The notes below the pieces were generated by a model. The model made no database searches. It was given only the letters and a program-made list of their open reading frames with translations, and had not been told where the DNA came from. This document shows, piece after piece, positions 29,082 through 36,149 of a DNA stretch of 64,000 nt. Origin of the DNA: Novosphingobium subterraneum (lineage in GTDB: Bacteria > Pseudomonadota > Alphaproteobacteria > Sphingomonadales > Sphingomonadaceae). Both the position numbers and the translations under genes were made by a program. Each line of letters starts with the position of its first letter. The stretch's first letter is position 1. The stretch lies in the NCBI RefSeq assembly GCF_000807925.1, contig NZ_JRVC01000001.1, positions 124,001-188,000 of the forward strand, given 5' to 3'.

Positions 29082-29887
29082 CAGTAGTCGCTCCCTGGTT
29101 CGATCTTGGTGAGGTAGAAGATGCGCTGCATGACCTCGTCGGCCGCCATCACGCCATAGCCGATCGGAATGGGCTGCTTCGTCTGGGTGTCGAACAGGAC
29201 GAGGGCAGGAACGGTCCCGCCCTGCAGCCCCATGCGCTGGTATTGTCCGCTATCGACCACGAAGTTGGGAAACGCCTCGTTGGGGCCGCCGTCCATCGAC
29301 ACCGCCAGAACCTCGAGGCCGTAACTATCGGACAGGGCCCGCATGACTGGCGAGAATGTCCGGCAGGCCGAGCATGACGAGGAGTAGAAGTAGAACACGC
29401 CGTAACGCTGAGTGAGCGCTGCCATCGATCCCTCGCGCTGCTGGCGGCGATCAGTCAGCCAGGTCTGCTTGGCGAGGGTCGAGACTGGACGCTCAAGCGT
29501 GTAATCGAGCTCGGGGTTTTGCCAGATTGCACGGCTCCAGACGTCGGCGAAGGTCGACGCACGATCGAGTTGCTCGCGCTGGAAGCGGATGTAGTTGACG
29601 ATGTTCTCCGAGGTCGGCTCGAGGATCGCGCGCGCCTTGAGCTCGTCGAGCTGGCGGGTAATTGCCGCCATGCGGTCAACCGCAGGCGGGCTCTGGGTCG
29701 GCTGCTGTTGGCTTCGCTCCCGCGCCTTTCGTTTGGCCTCTTCCGAATTGCAGTAGAACCAGGTGCCAAGCTTGCGCTCATCGCAATAGAACGCATCGCG
29801 CGGGGCGGGGGATGCGCTCTGCGCCACCAAAGGAGCACCGAGCGCCACGCCGAATGCGCTCAGGGCAAGGAAAACAGGCTTATTCAT
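29081..29887 (-). CDS. traF: Conjugal transfer protein TraF (thioredoxin-fold)
   Basis: The ATG at 29887 overlaps the preceding stop as ATGA and is preferred over an ATG two codons earlier. The 268-residue product has a signal peptide (VFLALSAFGVALGAPLVAQ), a charged central helix, and a C-terminal thioredoxin-like domain with YFYSSSCSACRTFSPVMRAL, which retains a CxxC. It ends with a TPA-like loop GGTVPALVLFD. In F, TraF belongs to the periplasmic pilus assembly group with TraH and TraW and most homologues lack the CxxC; this copy may be redox-active. Confidence 0.9.
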   Translation of the reverse strand: MNKPVFLALSAFGVALGAPLVAQSASPAPRDAFYCDERKLGTWFYCNSEEAKRKARERSQQQPTQSPPAVDRMAAITRQLDELKARAILEPTSENIVNYIRFQREQLDRASTFADVWSRAIWQNPELDYTLERPVSTLAKQTWLTDRRQQREGSMAALTQRYGVFYFYSSSCSACRTFSPVMRALSDSYGLEVLAVSMDGGPNEAFPNFVVDSGQYQRMGLQGGTVPALVLFDTQTKQPIPIGYGVMAADEVMQRIFYLTKIEPGSDY

Positions 29888-30261
29888 GGGCATTGTCCTT
29901 TCCCGAGGTCGAGCATCTGGAGGAGGAAGGCGGTTTTGAAGAGACCACGGCCGCGGTCGATCATGCGGATCATTCCCCCCGAAAGAGTGGTCGTGGCCGC
30001 GACGCCGGCTTCTGTCAGGCACAGGCCGCAGTCATCTGTGCCCGAACGGCGCGCCCAATCCTTGTCGAGAAGGCGCGCAACCGAACTCGCGACCTCGCTG
30101 CGTGTCGCCGGATGCAGGAACCAGTCTTCGATCCGCGCAAGAAGATCGGCCTCGGTCCGCGCGAGATCGCGACCGATCGCAACCGCAACCGCCAGATCGA
30201 GAACCTCAGCAGATGGGAAGGGTCGTTCTCTCCCGAATGGCAGGACCGTTGCACCGGTCAT
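29884..30261 (-). CDS. Hypothetical protein between traN and traF
   Basis: This 125-residue gene overlaps both neighbours as ATGA (traN stop at its start, traF start at its end), so it is certainly translated within the operon. It has no signal peptide. The middle (ARIEDWFLHPATRSEVASSVARLLDKDWARRSGTDD...LTEAG) resembles the helix and wing of a PadR- or MarR-like winged helix. It may therefore be a small cytoplasmic regulator hidden among secretion genes; this is inference. Confidence 0.65.
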   Translation of the reverse strand: MTGATVLPFGRERPFPSAEVLDLAVAVAIGRDLARTEADLLARIEDWFLHPATRSEVASSVARLLDKDWARRSGTDDCGLCLTEAGVAATTTLSGGMIRMIDRGRGLFKTAFLLQMLDLGKGQCP

Positions 30262-32000
30262 GATCCGGTCCCTCCATGACGAGTATAGTAGCTCTCGATT
30301 TTCTGCTGAATCTGGATCGACATCTCGATCTCACTGGGCAGCTTTGCCGCGTCGACGAACTCGGCGTAGACCTCTCGGAAGTCCATGCGGCTGAGATCGA
30401 GCTGCTGGAATTGTGCGATCAGGAAGCCGTCGCAGTCAGGTTGCTTCGGGGTGCCCCACTGCATGCCGAGCTGGGCCTTCCCCTGCTGATTGAGGATGCG
30501 GACCAGCTTGCTTCCGTAGCAGCAGTAGGACTGCTTGCGGGTTACGCAGACGCCGAGGACGCGCGCTGAACAATAAGTGCCGACAAAGTGGCAGAGGCCA
30601 GCATCATCGCGCTTGTCGACCTCGCGGTCCTCGCGGTCGCACAGGAACGGTGTCAGGAGCGGAACGCCCTTCCCGCTACAGCAGTTCGAGAGGCCAAAAA
30701 TCTTCCGGGTGCAACGCAGATGCTCGCCGCTGAAGATCTTCAACTGGTCCGGATCGAAGCCATCGCGCAGGTTCCCCATCACGTTCATGGCGACCATCGC
30801 GTCCTTGAACTCGGTGGACGCCTCGCGCGTCACCTGCGTACATTCGCCGTCGATGCAGTAGAGGTCGCCCGCGCAGACATAGGCGGCTGAAGCGGAGGTG
30901 CCCGTTTGGGGAAGGGTGCACTGGTACCAGCGGTCGTGGACATTGCAGGTCACGCCATCGGGCTCGAAGCTCAGGCATTCATCATGACTGAACTTGCAAT
31001 CAGAGCGTGCTTCCAACGCGGCGCAGTCATTGGCCGGTGCCACACCCTGGCACTGATAGGTGCGCTGCCACTCCCAACAGCTTCGCGTAACCGAAAGACC
31101 ATTGATCACCCGCGTCTCGTCAGGGGCCGTGCAGACCTCGCTGGCAAGGGTGCAGGTGGCGCCATTGGTGGCACTCCGGCAAGCAGCTTCGTCTATCGTT
31201 TCGCCGACGATCCGAGCAGTGTTTCGCTCGACTCCGCCCGGCACGCCGCTGAGCCTTGAAGGGCATTGCCAGACCTGGCGGTAGATCGGCTCTCCAGGCT
31301 CCGAACACCATTTGCGGCCATTATCTTCTGCTACCCACTGCAGACACCGCTGACCGACGCGCACGCTCCTCTCGAGGGTGCAGGAACCCGAACCCTGCGC
31401 ATTGGCAAGCATCGGGCACATGTCGGATCGCTCGGCAAACTCCTCGGTTTCACAAGCATATTCCCAGGAGCGCCGCCCTTCGGTCTGAACGCTAAGCGCG
31501 GCATTGCAAGTCCGTGGTGCGTCAAAGGGCTGGGACCCGCTGTTGCAGCTTTCAAGATAGGTCATTGCGCCATCGCCGCCCGGGGGAAGCGGCGAACAGG
31601 TGTTGGCTTCCCCTCCGATCCCAGCTCCCGCCCCGAGGTAACGATCGGGATCGCCCTCAATTGCCGAGGCAGACGACAAATCGATCGTCGCAGGATCGAC
31701 GACCTTGCGGCGCGGATCAACGACCGTCCGGTATTGCTCCTGGTAGCGCTGTGCTTCGCCGGCCGTCGTCAACCCCTTGGGGTCATCGACATAGCGCCGT
31801 GCTGGAATGTCCGTCCCGCCAAAACCGGGCACACTTGCTTCACTGCCGGCGCTCAGAATAGCCGAGTTCGTGCCATCGCGCAGGCTGCGGGCCATGGCCT
31901 CGCCATCGGCGCGCGCATCGCCAGATGTCATCTGGGCATGAGCAAGGTGCCCGGACGCAAGCAACGCAAGACAAGCAAATGAAAGCCGCACCGGGTTCAC
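30258..32000 (-). CDS. traN: Conjugal transfer mating-pair stabilisation protein TraN
   Basis: The 580-residue protein starts with a signal peptide (LSFACLALLASGHLAHAQ) and is very rich in cysteine, especially between residues 130 and 520 (for example CETEEFAERSDMCPM, CLQWVAEDNGRKWC, SNCCSGKGVPLL, RKQSYCCYGSKL). This is the pattern of TraN, an outer-membrane protein with many disulfides that contacts the recipient surface. The DsbC-like protein of the same operon is a likely helper for its folding. It overlaps trbC at its start by 4 bases. Confidence 0.92.
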   Translation of the reverse strand: MNPVRLSFACLALLASGHLAHAQMTSGDARADGEAMARSLRDGTNSAILSAGSEASVPGFGGTDIPARRYVDDPKGLTTAGEAQRYQEQYRTVVDPRRKVVDPATIDLSSASAIEGDPDRYLGAGAGIGGEANTCSPLPPGGDGAMTYLESCNSGSQPFDAPRTCNAALSVQTEGRRSWEYACETEEFAERSDMCPMLANAQGSGSCTLERSVRVGQRCLQWVAEDNGRKWCSEPGEPIYRQVWQCPSRLSGVPGGVERNTARIVGETIDEAACRSATNGATCTLASEVCTAPDETRVINGLSVTRSCWEWQRTYQCQGVAPANDCAALEARSDCKFSHDECLSFEPDGVTCNVHDRWYQCTLPQTGTSASAAYVCAGDLYCIDGECTQVTREASTEFKDAMVAMNVMGNLRDGFDPDQLKIFSGEHLRCTRKIFGLSNCCSGKGVPLLTPFLCDREDREVDKRDDAGLCHFVGTYCSARVLGVCVTRKQSYCCYGSKLVRILNQQGKAQLGMQWGTPKQPDCDGFLIAQFQQLDLSRMDFREVYAEFVDAAKLPSEIEMSIQIQQKIESYYTRHGGTGS

Positions 32001-32734
32001 CGCGCCGTCCTCATGTTCGCGAGCGCGACCCGAGACACCGGTGCGCCCGGGCCGTTGGCGTCAGCAAAGGTTTCGAGCACATAGGCCACGCTCACATTGC
32101 CCGCGATCCGGTCGTGGGGTGGCGGCGCGGTTACGCAGTCAAGCTGGTCGCAAGGCTCAAAATCCGTCGAGAGCGCCACGAAGGTCGGCACCCGGTCGAC
32201 ACGGAGCGAGCGGAACAGCCGCGGGTCGATCGCGACGTTGGTGGCCCCCGCCTGGTCCACAACCTTGCGGATACCCGTGATGAAGGCTTGGGGATTGCCG
32301 GAGGAAAAGCCGCGGAAAACCACGACGCCCCCAGCCTTGGTCGTGTCCGCAATAAGCCCGGCGAGCGCGTCCTCCGGCATCGACAGGCTGGCAAAGGCGA
32401 TGAAGAGCGGCGCGCCCTTGGGCTGAACATTGCCGGCCTTTGCGCCGGTTACGATCGCGTCGAAATCTATGGGGCCCTTGACCCCGCCCATGTCCGATAC
32501 ATCGAGATCCTGCACGGAAGCCTTGGCTGCATCGACGACACCTTGCGCCTCACTGCGATGCGCTTCGCTCCTCGCGGTGGCGAAATCGAACAGTTCTTGC
32601 GCATCGGCCTGCGCTGCGTGCCCGCGCGCCTCGATAGCCTGAATATCGATACCTTCAACGGTCTGGGCGAAGACCGTCACCGCAAAGCCTGCAAGACCGA
32701 CACCTGTAAGACAGAAAGCGAGCGTGCGGTTCAC
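31997..32734 (-). CDS. trbC: F-type pilin assembly protein TrbC
   Basis: The 245-residue product has a signal peptide and the TrbC_Ftype core: PLFIAFASLSMPEDALAGLIADTTKAGGVVVFRGF near residues 105-140, then AIDPRLFRSLRVDRVPTFVAL near 170. The fold is thioredoxin-like without active cysteines. It is periplasmic and takes part in F-pilus assembly. It overlaps traN by 4 bases and lies 14 bases after traU. Confidence 0.92.
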   Translation of the reverse strand: MNRTLAFCLTGVGLAGFAVTVFAQTVEGIDIQAIEARGHAAQADAQELFDFATARSEAHRSEAQGVVDAAKASVQDLDVSDMGGVKGPIDFDAIVTGAKAGNVQPKGAPLFIAFASLSMPEDALAGLIADTTKAGGVVVFRGFSSGNPQAFITGIRKVVDQAGATNVAIDPRLFRSLRVDRVPTFVALSTDFEPCDQLDCVTAPPPHDRIAGNVSVAYVLETFADANGPGAPVSRVALANMRTAR

Positions 32735-32748
32735 TATCCCTCTCCCGG

Positions 32749-33774
32749 CTAAAGGACGCAGCAGTTGCGCTTGCGCCAGACAAGGAAGCCCACGTCTTCA
32801 CCCTTCACAGGGTAGACCTGACCCGCCTTGGGCAAGAGCGTTGTGGCGCCGATGGGCGAACAGGCCTCGCGTCCGCTCACCATTGCGGTTGGGTTCACCT
32901 GCTGCAGGCGGTACTGGCTCTTCTTGAGGATCGGCATGAGATACTTGGAGCACAGCGCCTTCGGACCGCTGGTGCCCCAGGCCAGACCCTGCCGGTGCAT
33001 CTTGTAGATCATCCGCTCGGCCGCGAGCCGGGCAGATTGCTTCATGCCAACGTTCGCGCCGATGTTGCCGTTCATCGGGTACATCGGACCCTGACAGCCA
33101 GAGCACCAGAACAGCTCATCCATCGGCAACTTTGTGCTCGCCGAAATGCAATCGGCCGAGCAGGCAGCTTGAGCCAACGGCGAGGTGAACAGGGCCGCCT
33201 CGGGATTGAGCAGCGTGGTCAGCTCATCGTCCTGCCAAAGCGGATCGATCTCGCTCAGATAGGCCACATCGAAGGAGCTTGCCTCGAGGCACAGAAAGTC
33301 CGTTACCACCTCCAGCCAGTAGAGCAGCGGGTAGATGTAGTAATGGACGTGGTACTTCGCGCTGTTCTGCGCCTGACCACCGACCTGTGAAGAGTCGGAG
33401 GCATAGCCATTGCCGATCGAGAAACCGGGATTGAGTTTGATCCCGCCGAGATTGGGGAAACACCACGGCTTTGTCGTGACGTCGACGAGCCGCACCGGCT
33501 CCCAGAAACCCATCGCAAGGCCAATGCGCGGAACAGGAGTGCCGCACGCACAGATCGGGAGGTCCGGATTCTTGGTGTCGGCCCGGGAGGACGGCCAGAT
33601 CTTGAGCGAGCCGAGCGAGAGCGGGAACATGCAACCCCAACACACATCGGTGACAGGATTGACGAAACTGCCCGAGCAGCGGCCAGGCCCGGTCGGAAGA
33701 CCTTGAGCCGCTGCCGGCGTTGCCAGCGCTGCTACCAGCAGAGCCACGATGGGAGTCAGAAGCCTACCCAGCAT
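32749..33774 (-). CDS. traU: Conjugal transfer protein TraU
   Basis: The ATG at 33774 with AGGGAGGACCAGG in front gives a 341-residue protein with signal peptide (LTPIVALLVAALATPAAAQG). TraU features are present: SGSFVNPVTDVCWGCMFPLSLGSL near residue 35, PICACGTPVPRIGLAMGFWEPVRLVDVT near 75, YHVHYYIYPLLYWLEV near 145, and a Cys-rich end (RKRNCCVL). TraU is periplasmic and helps DNA transfer in addition to pilus assembly. Its start overlaps the end of the small membrane gene upstream by 11 bases. Confidence 0.93.
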   Translation of the reverse strand: MLGRLLTPIVALLVAALATPAAAQGLPTGPGRCSGSFVNPVTDVCWGCMFPLSLGSLKIWPSSRADTKNPDLPICACGTPVPRIGLAMGFWEPVRLVDVTTKPWCFPNLGGIKLNPGFSIGNGYASDSSQVGGQAQNSAKYHVHYYIYPLLYWLEVVTDFLCLEASSFDVAYLSEIDPLWQDDELTTLLNPEAALFTSPLAQAACSADCISASTKLPMDELFWCSGCQGPMYPMNGNIGANVGMKQSARLAAERMIYKMHRQGLAWGTSGPKALCSKYLMPILKKSQYRLQQVNPTAMVSGREACSPIGATTLLPKAGQVYPVKGEDVGFLVWRKRNCCVL

Positions 33775-34042
33775 CCTGGTCCTCCCTGCCCTGCATGAGC
33801 CACGCATCGTCGGCTGCATTTTTCGCCTTCAGCCAGAGCCAGCCCTGAACAATGACAAAGGTGACGGTGGCGCCCAGCCAGGGAAACGCCAGAGGGCGTG
33901 ATAACGTGCGCAGCTCGCCAAAGAAGAGAACTGTTGCGGAGAGCACTGCGCAGCCCATGATCACTCGGATGCGGGCGCCGCGCAGCATCGGCGTTTCGGG
34001 GGCAGCGAGCGGGACCGGCAAAAGATCGCGCCACCCGGTCAT
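33764..34042 (-). CDS. Small two-helix membrane protein between traW and traU
   Basis: The 92-residue product starts inside the traW stop (4-base overlap) and ends inside traU. It has two membrane helices (residues about 27-45, VIMGCAVLSATVLFFGEL, and 52-70, FPWLGATVTFVIVQGWLWL). Position and coupling show it is a true member of the operon. I recognise no family; such small membrane proteins occur at this place in other F-like operons. Confidence 0.6.
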   Translation of the reverse strand: MTGWRDLLPVPLAAPETPMLRGARIRVIMGCAVLSATVLFFGELRTLSRPLAFPWLGATVTFVIVQGWLWLKAKNAADDAWLMQGREDQDAG

Positions 34043-34710
34043 GTCGGCTGCCCCTTGCGGCGGATGACATGCTCGGTGACCTGAAGCAGATCACCCTTGC
34101 GCTCGACCACGGCGGGCGTGTGGCGGATACCGAAATGCGTTGTCAGGCGCCCATCCTGGTCGAAGTAGAAGCGCCGGCGATGCGTTTGCATCTGGGTGAA
34201 CGGCGAGCCGTTGACGAAGATGATCTTGGCCGCTTCATCGCCTCCCCGCTGCATGGCCCAGGCGAGCTCTGCCGGATCGTTGCCATTGATGAAGACGAGC
34301 TTCTTCGAAAGACCCGTATAGCTCAGCGGATTGACGCGCTGACCTGCGACAGCAATGAGATTGCCGTGATCGTCGCGAATGTCGTTCTCGACCACGATGG
34401 CAGGATCAAACTCCCAGCTGCGGGTCTCGCCCGCAGGGCTCATTCCGGCAACAGCCACCGGCTGCTTGACCCGCTGCGTGACCTTCTCGGCAAACTGGCG
34501 GTTCAGCGCATCGATCTTGCCGCTCGCCTGCGCCGTATCGAGACGGGCCTTGATGACCGCCAGGAGGTCAGGCTCGATAACGGGCCAGGTCTGACCCATT
34601 TGTCCATGATCGACGCCCACGCGCGTGGGCGGAGCGGGCACGCCTGCACCGATCGCGAACGGCGCCAGCAGCGCAAGAAGGATTCCGCGCTTCACAGGCT
34701 TGCCCCTCAC
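34039..34710 (-). CDS. traW: Conjugal transfer pilus assembly protein TraW
   Basis: The 223-residue protein has an N-terminal signal segment (ILLALLAPFAIGAGVPA), the TraW start region (VDHGQMGQTWPVIEPDLL), NPLSYTGLSKKLVFINGNDPAELAWA near residue 135 and the end FGIRHTPAVVERKGDLLQVTEHVI. TraW is a periplasmic partner of TrbC in F-pilus assembly. It overlaps the peptidase stop and the following small gene by 4 bases each. Confidence 0.93.
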   Translation of the reverse strand: MRGKPVKRGILLALLAPFAIGAGVPAPPTRVGVDHGQMGQTWPVIEPDLLAVIKARLDTAQASGKIDALNRQFAEKVTQRVKQPVAVAGMSPAGETRSWEFDPAIVVENDIRDDHGNLIAVAGQRVNPLSYTGLSKKLVFINGNDPAELAWAMQRGGDEAAKIIFVNGSPFTQMQTHRRRFYFDQDGRLTTHFGIRHTPAVVERKGDLLQVTEHVIRRKGQPT

Positions 34711-35246
34711 AGGATTGCCCTTCCGGTGCCAACCAGACGGTCGCGGCAGACAAAGCCGATATGCGCGTAGCGGCTGTCGAACCCGTCCTTGTGCGAGGTC
34801 GCTGCAAAGATGCAGCCCTTTGGCACTATGCCCAGAGGGCCTGCCTCGAGCGCGTCGCCGCGCTTGGTTACAGGCTTCAGCGATGCAACCTGCTGACCAT
34901 TGACCAGAACGTCTGCGCCCCGCCGCGTCACGACGTCTCCCGGCAAACCGACCGCGATCTTCGCAAAAGGAGGCGGGTTGGTACCAAAGTACTTGGTCGT
35001 CACCCGGTCATGGCCCGGATGAAAGATCACGTAGTCGCCGCGCTTCGGGAAGCGGCCGCTCTCCACCAGGAAGGCCCAGTTTGGAAGCGAGTCCGAAACA
35101 TTGACCATGAGGGCGTGCGTTCCGCTCCACCGGGCCAGCGCGCTGAAACCCATCGCGAGGGAGCTCAGCACGGCGATGACCGCCAGCTTCTGTACGAGCG
35201 AAAGGCCCTTGGGATCAGCGCGCTCCACCACCCTGCCCTCCGCCAT
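34707..35246 (-). CDS. S26-family signal peptidase of the transfer operon (RP4 TraF-like)
   Basis: From the ATG at 35246 the product has 179 residues; it would overlap trbI by 32 bases, and GTG at 35231 or 35228, closer behind GGAGGGCAGG, is an equally good start. It shows an N-terminal membrane anchor (LAVIAVLSSLAMGFSAL), the Ser region NVSDSLPNWAFLV, the KRGDYVIFHP segment, KIAVGLPGD and an ending SRYAHIGFV. This is the S26 peptidase fold with Ser/Lys dyad. It probably processes the TraA pilin or another secreted component. Its name differs between systems: RP4 calls it TraF, which is unrelated to F TraF. Confidence 0.85.
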   Translation of the reverse strand: MAEGRVVERADPKGLSLVQKLAVIAVLSSLAMGFSALARWSGTHALMVNVSDSLPNWAFLVESGRFPKRGDYVIFHPGHDRVTTKYFGTNPPPFAKIAVGLPGDVVTRRGADVLVNGQQVASLKPVTKRGDALEAGPLGIVPKGCIFAATSHKDGFDSRYAHIGFVCRDRLVGTGRAIL

Positions 35247-35799
35247 TCGCGGCCATGAAGGCCTGCATCTCGGATTCGACGCGGGCCGCATTTGCTGCCG
35301 AGCCCTTTGGTCTCACGCCCGATCCCATGCCCTGCATCGCTTGAGCGGGCGTCGGCCGCGGGACCTTGGCATAAACGGCAGCCTTCACGCTTTGCGTCAC
35401 GTCCGGCACATTGCCGCCAACGATGGCCTCGTGAACCAGCACGACTTTGCCGCTCTTGGAGAGGCTGGCGACAGTTTCATCGAGCGCCGCCATGAAGACA
35501 GCCGTCTCGCGTGCAGCCGTCGTTTCGTCCGCGCTCGAACGGGACTGCGCCTGCAGATATTCGCCGATGATCCCCTGAAGCTGCAGCTGGACGAACTCCT
35601 GCCTCGAGTCCGGCGAAGCTGCGATGTTCCGTGTCACCCAGGCGCCCCAGATGAACATGGCGATGCCGGCTACAAGCAAGACCAGTTCCCGCGTCGACAT
35701 GCCGGCAAAACGGCGTTGCATGAGCGTTCCGGTCGGTTTTCGCGCCGCTGTCGAGACAGCCTCGTGGGCAGGTGGCAGCTCATCAAACAGATCTCTCAT
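35215..35799 (-). CDS. trbI: F-type conjugal transfer protein TrbI
   Basis: The 194-residue protein has one membrane helix near residue 38-55 (LVLLVAGIAMFIWGAWV) and a periplasmic part with the TrbI_Ftype hallmark KVVLVHEAIVGGNVPDVTQSVKAAV near 120-145. F TrbI affects pilus length and retraction. It overlaps the upstream small membrane gene by 4 bases, and its end lies inside the S26 peptidase gene. Confidence 0.88.
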   Translation of the reverse strand: MRDLFDELPPAHEAVSTAARKPTGTLMQRRFAGMSTRELVLLVAGIAMFIWGAWVTRNIAASPDSRQEFVQLQLQGIIGEYLQAQSRSSADETTAARETAVFMAALDETVASLSKSGKVVLVHEAIVGGNVPDVTQSVKAAVYAKVPRPTPAQAMQGMGSGVRPKGSAANAARVESEMQAFMAANGGGQGGGAR

Positions 35800-36149
35800 T
35801 GATCCTCTCCCCCAGTAACAAGAGGCACGGTAAGGGCAGCGCGAAGGCTCGCGCGGCGGAAAAAGGCGGTGAGCGCCACGACAGTCGCGAAGATGGCCAG
35901 CACGAGGGCCTCGAATTCACTCTGTCTGGCAGGGCCCGCTGCTGCGAACCGCGATGCCAGGTTGCCGAGCTGCAGCATCAGCCCTGCAAAGGTGAAACTG
36001 CCCAGCGCAACGAACACGAGCAGCCCCGTGCCGAGCGCCGCGAGCAAGGTCGTCGCGCCCCACCCTGCGAGGCGCAGGGCCACAAACAGCGTGTCCTGGC
36101 CGCGCTGGACAAGATCCGCCCTCTGCCGTGAACGAGGCAACGCGATCAT
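35796..36149 (-). CDS. Small membrane protein between traC and trbI
   Basis: The 117-residue product overlaps both traC and trbI by 4 bases, so it is coupled. It has three likely membrane helices (about 24-40 LRLAGWGATTLLAALGT, 42-62 and 82-98). No family is recognised. Its fixed place in the operon argues for a role in the inner-membrane part of the transfer machine. Confidence 0.6.
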   Translation of the reverse strand: MIALPRSRQRADLVQRGQDTLFVALRLAGWGATTLLAALGTGLLVFVALGSFTFAGLMLQLGNLASRFAAAGPARQSEFEALVLAIFATVVALTAFFRRASLRAALTVPLVTGGEDQ

